From Nitrospiria bacterium (GTDB lineage Bacteria > Nitrospirota > Nitrospiria > Nitrospirales > UBA8639): 17,378 nucleotides of DNA. Numbering within the stretch: the stretch's first letter is position 1; each line of letters begins with the position of its first letter. Position numbers and translations under genes: made by a program. The stretch lies in contig JAUIKP010000015.1 of the NCBI GenBank assembly GCA_030430725.1, positions 1 through 17,378 on the forward strand, written 5' to 3'. This document shows, piece after piece, positions 8,439 to 15,662 of the stretch. The notes under the pieces were generated by a model that ran no database searches, was not told the DNA's origin, and saw nothing but the letters and a program-made list of their open reading frames with translations.

Positions 8439-8575
8439 GGATTGACCTCCATTGATTCGGGTTGTCGATTGATACGATTCTTATGGAGCTTCTTCATGAC
8501 GAGTGCGGTTACCCCTCTCGTCGAAGTCGCGCCGGCCGTAATCAGTGCAAAAGTTGTAAGGCATGCTGGATACAT
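8435..8575 (-). CDS. 46-aa membrane peptide coupled to DUF899
   Basis: This short gene encodes a 46-aa peptide beginning MYPACLTTFALITAGATSTR and continuing GVTALVMKKLHKNRINRQ. It has a hydrophobic stretch at about 3-27 with Gly/Ala/Ser/Thr spacing and then a basic tail, as in a single-pass membrane peptide with the tail in the cytoplasm. GAGGAG lies 6 nt before the ATG. Its TGA overlaps the DUF899 ATG by 4 nt, and its start is only 32 nt after the stop of the broken YCII gene, so it sits tightly within the operon. I recall similar unnamed small peptides in ECF/YCII clusters of other bacteria, but cannot search here. The function is unknown; partnership with the DUF899 protein or sensing for the sigma factor is speculation. 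Confidence 0.68.
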   Translation of the reverse strand: MYPACLTTFALITAGATSTRGVTALVMKKLHKNRINRQPESMEVNP

Positions 8576-8607
8576 GACTGACTCCTCATTAGGCAGCGGC
8601 TGGCCGG

Positions 8608-8936
8608 CTACTGCCGGTGCAACTCCCTAACCGGCCGAACCTCCATACTCCCCAGGCGCACGGATGGAAACTTGGAAGCGATCTGAACAGCCTGATTGAT
8701 GTCTCTGGCCTCGATCAGAAGAAATTCGCCGATCTGTTCCTTTGTTTCCGCCAATGGGTCTTCGGTGAGAGACACTCCTCCGTTTCGGACTCGCACGGTC
8801 ATGGCCATCTCGATTGGTCGTTTTTGCGGAGTTCCTCGCAATAGATTATGGTTTGTTTCACAACATTCTCCCCCTCGCTCTTTGTTGGGGTGTCCCACTT
8901 ATTTTCCTCCATGCAACAACAAAGAAAATAATTCAT
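8608..8936 (-). pseudogene. Frameshifted YCII (DGPF) gene
   Basis: Two frames together spell one YCII protein. From the ATG at 8936, one frame gives MNYFLCCCMEENKW, a Pro/Lys/Glu-rich helix and CEELRKND, the family N-terminus, and stops at 8799-8801. A second frame, joined near 8820, gives MAMTVRVRNGGVSLTEDPL, then AETKEQIGEFLLIEARD and VRLGSMEVRPVREL, the family C-terminus. Between LRKN and TVRV only about 20 nt remain where intact homologues have about 45-48, so an out-of-frame deletion of roughly 25-28 nt is the likely lesion. The DGPF signature has also decayed to EDPL. A GTG at 8898 with GGAGG 7 nt upstream could start a 96-aa product from the second frame, lacking the real N-terminal strand. 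A candidate ECF promoter lies just upstream. Confidence 0.8.
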
Positions 8937-8982
8937 GTTTACCGATCTCCGAATAGCGGTGAATTGGCCGTATTGTCAGTTA

Positions 8983-9008
8983 GTCGTTCAGGTAGATCAA
9001 ATTCGACA
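8983..9008 (-). promoter_or_regulatory. Candidate ECF42-type promoter of the YCII/46-aa peptide/DUF899 group
   Basis: The minus strand reads TGTCGA (9008-9003), 16 nt, then CGAC (8986-8983), identical in elements and spacing to 7314-7339. The predicted transcript would start about 40 nt before the YCII ATG at 8936. The site lies in the gap between the sigma factor gene and its first island gene, where a target promoter is expected. No such site was found before the sigma factor gene itself. Confidence 0.62.
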
Positions 9009-9041
9009 ACGGTCATCATGAATTCTGATAACGGCATTGGT

Positions 9042-9057
9042 CCTCTAGGAATAGAGG
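9042..9057. other. Perfect hairpin downstream of the sigma factor gene
   Basis: CCTCTA and TAGAGG flank a 4-nt loop in the 224-nt gap after the sigma factor stop. No T-run follows on the minus strand, so termination is uncertain. It may partly separate the sigma factor transcript from the downstream group, which has its own candidate promoter. The rest of the gap holds no gene. Confidence 0.3.
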
Positions 9058-9160
9058 TCATCCAAACATTCCCAACAAGATATTGTGGGTGACCATGGTC
9101 TGGTCCCTTAAAATCGAAAAAACGTTGGTTGTACCTCTTGGTCCAGATTGGGAGGGGGGA

Positions 9161-10420
9161 TTAATTGCGATCCTGTAACCCGGCCAGCCGTTGTTCAAGG
9201 AATCGCCGCTCGGGCTTCTGCTGAGTGAGGCCGAGAGCCTGTTGGTAAGCGGCCTTGGCCTCCGCAATTCGGCCCAATCGTCGGCAGAGGTCCGCCTTCG
9301 CCGAATGTGCCAGGTAGTAATTTGTGAGATCCCCTCGTGCGAAAATGGCGTCGATGAGGGCAAGACCTGCCAGGGGATTGTCACGCATGGCCACTGCGAC
9401 GGCGCGATTCAGTTCCACCACAGGGGAAGGAGAGGCCTCCATTAATAGGTCGTAGAGTGATACGATTTGAGGCCAGTCCGTGGCTGCGGGGTGTGTTGCC
9501 TGGGAATGTAAGCCGGAAATTGCGGCCTGGATGGTATAAGGGCCGATCTGGCGTGAAGCAAACGCCTGACCTATCAGGGCTACCCCCTCCGCAATCTGAC
9601 CCCGGTTCCACAACGAACGATCCTGTTCCTCAAGCAGAATCAGATCTCCCGTTCGGGAGATGCGTGCGGCGCGGCGGGAGTCATGGAGCAGCATTAACGC
9701 CAAGAGTCCCATCGCTTCCGCATCCGGCAATAATTCCACCAATAATCGTCCCAGTCGAATAGCTTCAGCCGAGAGGTCATGGCGTGTGAGAGATTCCCCC
9801 GATGAGGCAGAGTATCCTTCGCTAAACACGAGGTAAATCACCCGCAGCACCGCATCCAGACGGTCGGGCAATGCGGCCTCAGAGGGCACCTCATAGGGTA
9901 TGCGTGCTTTCCGAATCTTTGCCTTGGCGCGAACGATCCGCTGAGCCACTGTGGGCGGGGATGTGAGAAAGGCTTTCGCGATTTCTTCGGTCGTAAGGCC
10001 ACAAACCTCCCGGAGGGTCATCGCTACTTGGGCTTCAGATGAAAGTGCCGGGTGGCAGCATGTGAATATCAAACGTAGCCGGTCGTCGTCGATACTTTCT
10101 TCCGGATTTTCTTTAGCGTCATGAATACCGGCTTCCAACTGCGTGGCGAATTCGGCGAGAGAAGCGTCAACCCTGGTCCGTCGCCGCATCCCATCAATGG
10201 TTTTGAATCGGCCGGTGGACACGAGCCAGGCTCGCGGATTGGCCGGGATCCCATCCCTGGTCCATTGTTCGACTGCGACTGCAAACGCCTCGTGCAGGGC
10301 TTCTTCGGCCGCATCAAAGTCACCGAGCAGGCGAATTAATGTCGCGAGAATCCGTCGCGATTCAGTGCGGTAGACTTCCTCCACCACCTCTCGCACCTCT
10401 GTGGCCGGTCTTTCACTCAT
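9161..10420 (-). CDS. ECF42-type RNA polymerase sigma factor with C-terminal TPR-like extension
   Basis: The 419-aa protein is about twice the length of a classical ECF sigma factor. Region 2 spans about 15-85 ([19 protein letters not shown] and [21 protein letters not shown]). Region 4 spans about 113-172 ([39 protein letters not shown] and [12 protein letters not shown]). Residues 180-419 form the helical extension of this class, with [34 protein letters not shown], the ALIGQAF helix and TPR-like helices near the C-terminus ([26 protein letters not shown]). Such factors usually lack an anti-sigma factor, the extension taking over control, and lie beside YCII/DGPF genes, as here. No anti-sigma gene is visible. 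The ATG at 10420 has only a weak ribosome binding site. OsmC and RidA-like genes lie upstream on the same strand. Confidence 0.9.
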   Translation of the reverse strand: MSERPATEVREVVEEVYRTESRRILATLIRLLGDFDAAEEALHEAFAVAVEQWTRDGIPANPRAWLVSTGRFKTIDGMRRRTRVDASLAEFATQLEAGIHDAKENPEESIDDDRLRLIFTCCHPALSSEAQVAMTLREVCGLTTEEIAKAFLTSPPTVAQRIVRAKAKIRKARIPYEVPSEAALPDRLDAVLRVIYLVFSEGYSASSGESLTRHDLSAEAIRLGRLLVELLPDAEAMGLLALMLLHDSRRAARISRTGDLILLEEQDRSLWNRGQIAEGVALIGQAFASRQIGPYTIQAAISGLHSQATHPAATDWPQIVSLYDLLMEASPSPVVELNRAVAVAMRDNPLAGLALIDAIFARGDLTNYYLAHSAKADLCRRLGRIAEAKAAYQQALGLTQQKPERRFLEQRLAGLQDRN

Positions 10421-10530
10421 GATCGAGAGGGCTTTACGTTGAGAGGTACGGAGGGACCATCGAGATATGGGGCGTGCTTTCAGGGAAGCGATCGCCTCTG
10501 CTGAGGGGTGATGAGAGAGGACATTGTCCG

Positions 10531-10980
10531 TTACTCTGCTTCAACCGTGACCTCTGTTGTCACCGAATTGGCAATAAAACATTCGCTGTGGGCCTGCTCA
10601 TGGAGGGTGTGTACCTGTTCCTGAGTCGGAAGAGTGGGGCCGCCGAAAATCACACGAGGATGTAAGATGACCCGTGTAATCGCCAGTTTTTTGTTCTGAT
10701 TTTTTTCCAACAATCCTACGGCATGATCACTATAGCGATCCACAACGAACCGTTTCTTGGCTGCTATCGCCAGGAAGGTCAGCATATGACAGCTCGCCAA
10801 GGCCGCCACGAAGGCTTCCTCAGGATTGACACGAGCGGGATTCCCCCGGTAGGCCGGTGCGGCGGATGCAGGAACGTGAAAGCCACCCTCAAAGACCAAC
10901 TCATGGTCTCGATTATACGACTCGTACGAAAAGTTTTCTGATTCCCTCTTCCACTCCAGCGTGATCTTATGCTCAGACAT
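10531..10980 (-). CDS. OsmC family peroxiredoxin-like protein
   Basis: The 149-aa protein has the OsmC/Ohr fold pattern: an N-terminal beta sheet, the segment [26 protein letters not shown] with the peroxidatic Cys64 and Glu55, and the second catalytic Cys134 in [10 protein letters not shown]. Arg50 is placed for the active-site Arg. Both cysteines are kept, so organic hydroperoxide reduction is likely, with dihydrolipoyl- or other thiol recycling as known for the family. It lacks any signal peptide and should be cytoplasmic. AGGGG lies 9 nt before the ATG. It follows the RidA-like gene by 59 nt and precedes the sigma factor gene by 110 nt, on the same strand. Whether it belongs to the sigma factor's regulon is not shown; no TGTCGA site lies before it. 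Confidence 0.93.
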   Translation of the reverse strand: MSEHKITLEWKRESENFSYESYNRDHELVFEGGFHVPASAAPAYRGNPARVNPEEAFVAALASCHMLTFLAIAAKKRFVVDRYSDHAVGLLEKNQNKKLAITRVILHPRVIFGGPTLPTQEQVHTLHEQAHSECFIANSVTTEVTVEAE

Positions 10981-11039
10981 CGATTAACCCCTTTCGAAAA
11001 CGTGAAAATCTTTTGTAGTTTATTTTACCCGAATGACTC

Positions 11040-11444
11040 TTACTTCCGCTCAGCCGCAGAGTCGGCAACGGCAATGGCTTCAATCTCGATCATCGCGTCG
11101 GGAGAATATAGTGAGCGGACTTCCACGATGGTGTCTGCCGGATATGGAGCTGTAAACCGTTGACCGCGAAGTTCAACGATTTTATCGAAATGGTTCATGT
11201 CGGTCAGGAAGATCGTCACTTTGATGACGTTCCCTAGGCTTGATCCTCCCGCATGCAGTACCCGCTCGAGATTATCAAAAGTTTGGTTGGCCTGGACATC
11301 AAAGTTGCCTGCCCCGACGATTCGACCGTTCGTATCGATGGCAGTCTGACCTGAGATAAAGAGCAGATCACCGACCCGATACCCCTGGGAAAGACGATAG
11401 GGCTCGTAGGGATCCGGATCGATCCGGATTTGTGTGATGTTCAT
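11040..11444 (-). CDS. RidA/YjgF/UK114 family protein lacking the catalytic Arg
   Basis: The 134-aa protein has the Rid fold: YRVGDLLFISGQTAIDTNGRIVGAG, the helix QTFDNLERVLHAGGSSLGNVIK, VTIFLTDMNHFDKI and the C-terminal VEVRSLYSPDAMIEIEAIAVA. In true RidA enamine/imine deaminases the segment before the last strands reads P-x-R; here it reads YPADT, with Asp104 where the Arg should be. It is therefore probably one of the other Rid subgroups and may not hydrolyse 2-aminoacrylate-type imines. AAGGAGGTGG lies 6 nt before the ATG, a very strong ribosome binding site. The gene is the first of the minus-strand block and its promoter should lie in the 646-nt gap shared with asnO. Confidence 0.9.
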   Translation of the reverse strand: MNITQIRIDPDPYEPYRLSQGYRVGDLLFISGQTAIDTNGRIVGAGNFDVQANQTFDNLERVLHAGGSSLGNVIKVTIFLTDMNHFDKIVELRGQRFTAPYPADTIVEVRSLYSPDAMIEIEAIAVADSAAERK

Positions 11445-11802
11445 CGTACCACCTCCTTATCGCTGTCGAAAAAGACCTCAAAAACGCCTTACCGCTGCGA
11501 TTGCCCATTAATGACACACGAAGAAGATTCAGTATATCTAATCCGAGGCCATTCATTTGGCTTGGTATCGGTGCCTCGAATTGTCTCACTGTTGAAGGCC
11601 AACTCAGAATTTCTAAACCGACTCGCATTATGGGCCTTTTTGAATATCCTGGTTGACTACGTTGAACATCGTAAAATTTTTAAACCTGATAAGTTCTCAG
11701 AAGAATATCTGAGTTTTCCGACAGCCTGCTAGGTAGGTGCGATAAAAATCTCTGTTCAAAAGAGTTCTATCGGGAGCCTCGCAAATATGTTTCTTTAATG
11801 AT

Positions 11803-11854
11803 TGAAAATATCACGCAGAAGACCTCTTTCGCATAGGGTATTTTCAGTCTTCTG
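11803..11854 (+). promoter_or_regulatory. Two interlocked 8-bp inverted repeats upstream of asnO
   Basis: TGAAAATA (11803-11810) pairs with TATTTTCA (11839-11846). CAGAAGAC (11816-11823) pairs with GTCTTCTG (11847-11854). The order A-B-A'-B' means the two stems are either a pseudoknot or mutually exclusive hairpins if transcribed, or two overlapping operator dyads if read as DNA. Stem A can grow to 10 bp with one G-U pair. The structure lies 26 nt before the -35 of the candidate asnO promoter, so it is an operator for that promoter, or a leader if a promoter further upstream is used. Confidence 0.45.
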
Positions 11855-11879
11855 ATGAGTGCATTTCTATTGGATTTGT

Positions 11880-11908
11880 TTGACAAAGCCGAGATTAATT
11901 ATTAGGGT
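11880..11908 (+). promoter_or_regulatory. Candidate sigma-70 promoter of the NAGGN operon
   Basis: A perfect -35 hexamer TTGACA (11880-11885) is followed after 17 nt by TAGGGT (11903-11908), which keeps the first, second and last bases of the -10 consensus. It would give a leader of about 175 nt before asnO. A weak -10 is common for regulated osmotic promoters. The placement is plausible but unproven. Confidence 0.4.
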
Positions 11909-12090
11909 AAGTTTTCCCATCCTCTGGACATTATTCCCGTTCACAATGGGCCAATTCTTAAAAAAATTATCCCTGGTGAAGATTTCCTTCTCAAAGGGAA
12001 TGAGGCAGAGATGCTTGTATTTATGTGTGATCGTCAACAATTATAAGTGCGAGAAAAGCATTTCAAGATGATTAAAAGGTTGATGAGCAA

Positions 12091-13863
12091 ATGTGCGGAA
12101 TTCTTGGACAGATAAATTTCTCAGGGTGTCCTGTGGACCCCAAAGACTTGATGGCCATGAATGCGACCATGGGCAGTCGTGGCCCTGATGGCGTGGGAAT
12201 GTACGTTCAAGGGCGATTGGGATTTGGGCACCGACGTCTCAAAGTCATTGACTTGACCCAATCGTCCCAGCAACCCATGGTGGATTCTACCTTAGGGCTG
12301 GGAATTGTGTTTAATGGGGCGATTTACAACTATAAAGAATTGCGACTTGAGCTGGAAGGGAAAGGCTATACCTTCTTTTCCCAGGGGGATACCGAAGTCA
12401 TTCTCAAGGCCTACCATGCCTGGGGAGAAGGCTTTATTCATCGCCTGAACGGGATGTTTGCGTTCGCCATTTGGGAAAGAGATTCAGAGCGGGTTGTGCT
12501 GGCGCGTGATCGTTTGGGAATTAAACCGCTCTATTTCGCTGAGACGTCTCAGCAGTTTCGGTTCGCGTCGACCTTGCCGGCACTCCTAGCCGGGGGAAAC
12601 GTCTCCACGGAGATGGATCCCGTGGCCCTTCATCATTATTTCATGTTTCACGCCGTGGTGCCTGCTCCATATACCTTGCTGAAAGGCATCCGGAAATTAG
12701 CGCCAGGCACCATGATGGTCATCGAGCCAACGGGAACACGACGAGATGTTCACTATTGGCAACTCTCATTCGAACCGCGTGAAGATGAGAGAACGTGGAA
12801 GGAAGGAGACTGGCAGGACCGGTTGTATGACGTCTTGCGTTTGGCTGTCCGCCGGCGGCTGATTGCGGATGTGCCTGTCGGAGTTCTTTTGTCCGGTGGA
12901 TTGGACTCAAGCCTCATTGTTGGCCTGTTAGCGGCTGAAGGTGCCACGGGCTTGAATACCTTTTCCATTGGGTTTGAAACGGTGGGAGAGGAAAAGGGGG
13001 ACGAATTCGTTTACTCGGATATCATTGCCAACGAATTTTCCACCCGTCATCACAAGCTTCCGGTTGATACGACGCACGTTCTGCCGAATCTGGCAGGATG
13101 CATTCATGCCATGTCCGAACCAATGGTCAGCCACGATGCCATCGGTTTTTATCTACTCTCCAAAGAAGTGTCCAAGCATGTTACGGTGGTCCAAAGTGGA
13201 CAGGGAGCCGACGAAATTTTCGCCGGCTATCACTGGTATCCTCCCCTGTTGAACAGTCAACATCCGGTTGATGAATATCGCCGGGTGTTTTTTGATCGTG
13301 ACCAGAAAGAATTTCTTCGAGTCATTCATCCACGGTTTCATGGAGACGATCATAGTCAGCGTTTTGTGGAGACGCATTTTTCCGAACCGGGCGCTTCTCG
13401 ACCCATCGATAAGGCCCTACGGCTTGATACGACCATTATGCTCGTCGACGATCCGGTCAAACGTGTCGACAACATGACGATGGCATGGAGCTTGGAAGCG
13501 CGGGTGCCGTTTTTAGATCATGAAGTCGTCGAATTAGCCGCACGAGTGCCGGCGGAAATGAAAATTGCGCAAGGGGGGAAAGGCATCCTCAAAGAAGTTG
13601 CCCGCCGGGTGATCCCTTCCGGGGTCATTGATCGGCCCAAAGGGTACTTTCCCGTCCCCGCCTTGAAATATCTGCGGGGGCCTTATCTGGGCATGGTAAA
13701 AGAGGCGCTTTTGTCACAGACCAGCCGGAACCGCGAGATCTTTCAACGGGACTATATTGATGAATTGTTAAAGAATCCGGATGATCATCTCACGCCGTTA
13801 CGTGGGTCTAAGCTCTGGCAGCTTGGGGTACTGGAACTGTGGCTTCAGTCTCATGGTATCTAA
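12091..13863 (+). CDS. asnO: N-acetylglutaminylglutamine amidotransferase (NAGGN synthesis)
   Basis: This 590-aa protein is of the asparagine synthetase B type. Cys2 after the initiator Met is the glutaminase nucleophile (MCGILGQINF). The glutaminase domain has RGPDG at 30-34 and NGAIYN at 75-80, and the synthetase domain has the PP-loop SGGLDS at 268-273. Its place before the GNAT/ATP-grasp synthetase and the M42 peptidase identifies it as the NAGGN-type amidotransferase rather than asparagine synthetase. It should use glutamine and ATP to amidate the C-terminal carboxylate of N-acetylglutaminylglutamine, giving the osmolyte NAGGN known from Sinorhizobium and Pseudomonas. The ribosome binding site is weak (AAAAGG, 11 nt away). 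The stop lies 11 nt inside the next gene. Confidence 0.93.
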   Translation: MCGILGQINFSGCPVDPKDLMAMNATMGSRGPDGVGMYVQGRLGFGHRRLKVIDLTQSSQQPMVDSTLGLGIVFNGAIYNYKELRLELEGKGYTFFSQGDTEVILKAYHAWGEGFIHRLNGMFAFAIWERDSERVVLARDRLGIKPLYFAETSQQFRFASTLPALLAGGNVSTEMDPVALHHYFMFHAVVPAPYTLLKGIRKLAPGTMMVIEPTGTRRDVHYWQLSFEPREDERTWKEGDWQDRLYDVLRLAVRRRLIADVPVGVLLSGGLDSSLIVGLLAAEGATGLNTFSIGFETVGEEKGDEFVYSDIIANEFSTRHHKLPVDTTHVLPNLAGCIHAMSEPMVSHDAIGFYLLSKEVSKHVTVVQSGQGADEIFAGYHWYPPLLNSQHPVDEYRRVFFDRDQKEFLRVIHPRFHGDDHSQRFVETHFSEPGASRPIDKALRLDTTIMLVDDPVKRVDNMTMAWSLEARVPFLDHEVVELAARVPAEMKIAQGGKGILKEVARRVIPSGVIDRPKGYFPVPALKYLRGPYLGMVKEALLSQTSRNREIFQRDYIDELLKNPDDHLTPLRGSKLWQLGVLELWLQSHGI

Positions 13864-15637
13864 GGATCGCGATGTGTTGAAGGCTCCGCAAGCTCTTCAC
13901 ATGACGAGCCCCCGCCAACGACCAATCGGGCCGACGGTCAAAAACTGGGAAGTTGGGCCGGCGACCTACCAGGGCCGGCGAGTGAAGCCAAAAGTCGTCC
14001 TGGATTGCGGCTGGGGCCGACTCATTTTTGCTCACACCTTTTCAGGGCCCGAAGAGGTGGCATCCACGCTGATGCAGGAACGTCCCGGGCACCGGGATAT
14101 TGCCTTTTATTTACGGGATCCTCATGTGGTCCTGGCCCTGCGGCCGCACAAGCTGTTTCTGGATCCTTCGCATACGTTTCGATTGTGGTTGGGTGATTAT
14201 CAATCCGTCCCAAATCAGAAATCAGGCATGATGATCACTCCCATCCAGTCCAAGGCTGATGTCACGGCTTTGAACCGCATCTATGCGGCACGGGGCATGG
14301 TCACGGCCGACACTGATCTACTGATGAGGCATCGGCGCTCCCAAAAACTCTGCTATCTACTCGCGAAAGACCAGGCCACCAATGAAGTGATCGGCGTTAT
14401 CTTAGCTGTGAATCATCGCCTGATATTTGACGATCCCGAAAAAGGCAGTAGCATCTGGAGTCTGGCCGTCGATCCTCAAGCCCATCATCCCGGAGTGGGA
14501 GAGGCGTTGATTCGTCAAGCGGCCGAACGTATGAAGGCCAAGGGGTGCAGCTATGTGGATCTCTCAGTGCTGCACGACAACTATGATGCTATTGCGCTGT
14601 ATCGGAAGCTGGGATTTGGACGAATTCCTGTGTTTGCGGTGAAAACGCGAAATACCATTAATGAAAAATTGTTTGTAGGTCCTACACCGGATCAGCGGCT
14701 CAACCCCTATGCCACCATAATTGTCAATGAGGCTAGACGCCGAAGCATCGACGTCGACGTCCTGGATGCCGAGAATGGATACTTCCGCTTGACCTTTGGG
14801 GGTCGGTCCATTACTTGTCGAGAGTCCTTATCCGAATTGACCACGGCGATAGCGATGAGCCGTTGTGCGGATAAAACTCTCACCCGGCGCGTGTTACAAG
14901 AAGCCGGCCTATCCGTTCCAGCTCAGATATCGGCTAATGGGCGGAAGCAGAATGGTGAATTTCTTGGACAATACCGGTCCATAGTTGTCAAACCGGCGAC
15001 GGGGGAACAAGGCGCTGGTGTGAGTGTAGGTGTGCATAGGGTCAAGGAAATGGAGTCGGCAATCACCCGTGCCGGCAAATATGGTGATCACGTCATTCTG
15101 GAACAATATGTGAAAGGTGAGGACCTGCGCATTGTGTTGATCAATTATGAAGTGGTGGCCGCTGCGGTTCGACGACCACCTCGAATCACAGGGACGGGAC
15201 ATCATACGATTGCCGAATTAATTGATCGGCAGAGTCAGCGACGGGAACGATTGACGGGCGGCGAGAGTCGGATTCCTTTGGACGGAGAAACCAAGCGGTG
15301 TATTAAGGAAGGCGGCTATACTCTCACAGAGGTGTTACCCAAAGGCAAAACTATTACCGTGCGTAAGACCGCCAATCTGCATACCGGGGGAACCATCCAT
15401 GATGTGACCGGAAAACTGCATCCTGATTTAGCCACTGCGGCGGTGATTGGTGCCGAAGCACTGGCTATTCCCGTGGTGGGATTCGATTTTATCGTTACGA
15501 CCGTTTCCAAGCCTGACTATGTCATAATTGAAGCCAATGAGCGACCCGGTCTCGCCAATCATGAACCGCAACCGACGGCGGAACGGTTTATTGACCTGTT
15601 GTTTCCTCAAACCAAAACGCCCACAAAATTAAAGTAG
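13853..15637 (+). CDS. ngs: N-acetylglutaminylglutamine synthetase (GNAT + ATP-grasp fusion)
   Basis: The product is 594 aa from the ATG at 13853. An N-terminal segment is followed by a GNAT acetyltransferase domain at about 125-262, with the acetyl-CoA loop HHPGVGEAL at 211-219 and the closing helix NYDAIALYRKLGF. A cyanophycin-synthetase-like ATP-grasp domain fills about 337-581, with VVKPATGEQGAG at 378-389, EQYVKGEDLRIVLI and the metal-binding end EANERPGLANHEP at 560-572. It should join two glutamines and acetylate the N-terminus, making the substrate of the upstream amidotransferase. The frame is open from 13781, but that start would overlap asnO by 83 nt; 13853 overlaps by 11 nt. The ATG at 13901 (578 aa) is an alternative, and neither has a strong ribosome binding site. 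Confidence 0.92.
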   Translation: MVSKDRDVLKAPQALHMTSPRQRPIGPTVKNWEVGPATYQGRRVKPKVVLDCGWGRLIFAHTFSGPEEVASTLMQERPGHRDIAFYLRDPHVVLALRPHKLFLDPSHTFRLWLGDYQSVPNQKSGMMITPIQSKADVTALNRIYAARGMVTADTDLLMRHRRSQKLCYLLAKDQATNEVIGVILAVNHRLIFDDPEKGSSIWSLAVDPQAHHPGVGEALIRQAAERMKAKGCSYVDLSVLHDNYDAIALYRKLGFGRIPVFAVKTRNTINEKLFVGPTPDQRLNPYATIIVNEARRRSIDVDVLDAENGYFRLTFGGRSITCRESLSELTTAIAMSRCADKTLTRRVLQEAGLSVPAQISANGRKQNGEFLGQYRSIVVKPATGEQGAGVSVGVHRVKEMESAITRAGKYGDHVILEQYVKGEDLRIVLINYEVVAAAVRRPPRITGTGHHTIAELIDRQSQRRERLTGGESRIPLDGETKRCIKEGGYTLTEVLPKGKTITVRKTANLHTGGTIHDVTGKLHPDLATAAVIGAEALAIPVVGFDFIVTTVSKPDYVIIEANERPGLANHEPQPTAERFIDLLFPQTKTPTKLK

Positions 15638-15662
15638 TTTTTGGGGGGTGATAGGGAGTTGT

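Larger units (their letters stand above)
11445..12090. other. 646-nt divergent intergenic region
   Basis: This region separates the RidA-like gene and asnO. It is AT-richer than its surroundings. It holds the interlocked inverted repeats at 11803-11854, a candidate asnO promoter at 11880-11908 and an imperfect hairpin at 11740-11772 (CGATA and TATCG, with CTCT and AGAG inside). A 73-codon plus-strand frame from an ATG at 11511 to 11732 lacks a ribosome binding site and resembles no family I know; its composition (for example ALWAFLNILVDYVEHRKIF) is not absurd for a protein, so a small gene cannot be fully excluded. No RNA gene was recognised. Confidence 0.5.

Noticed and set aside
11464..11490. 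TGTCGA on the plus strand near the RidA-like start
   Set aside because: No CGAC at a 16-nt distance and no plus-strand gene close by; taken as chance.
11511..11732. 73-codon plus-strand frame upstream of asnO
   Set aside because: No ribosome binding site and no recognised family; kept only as a remark within the intergenic region entry.
11859..12071. 70-codon frame immediately before asnO, GTG start
   Set aside because: It covers the candidate promoter and leader, lacks a ribosome binding site and has a random-looking composition.
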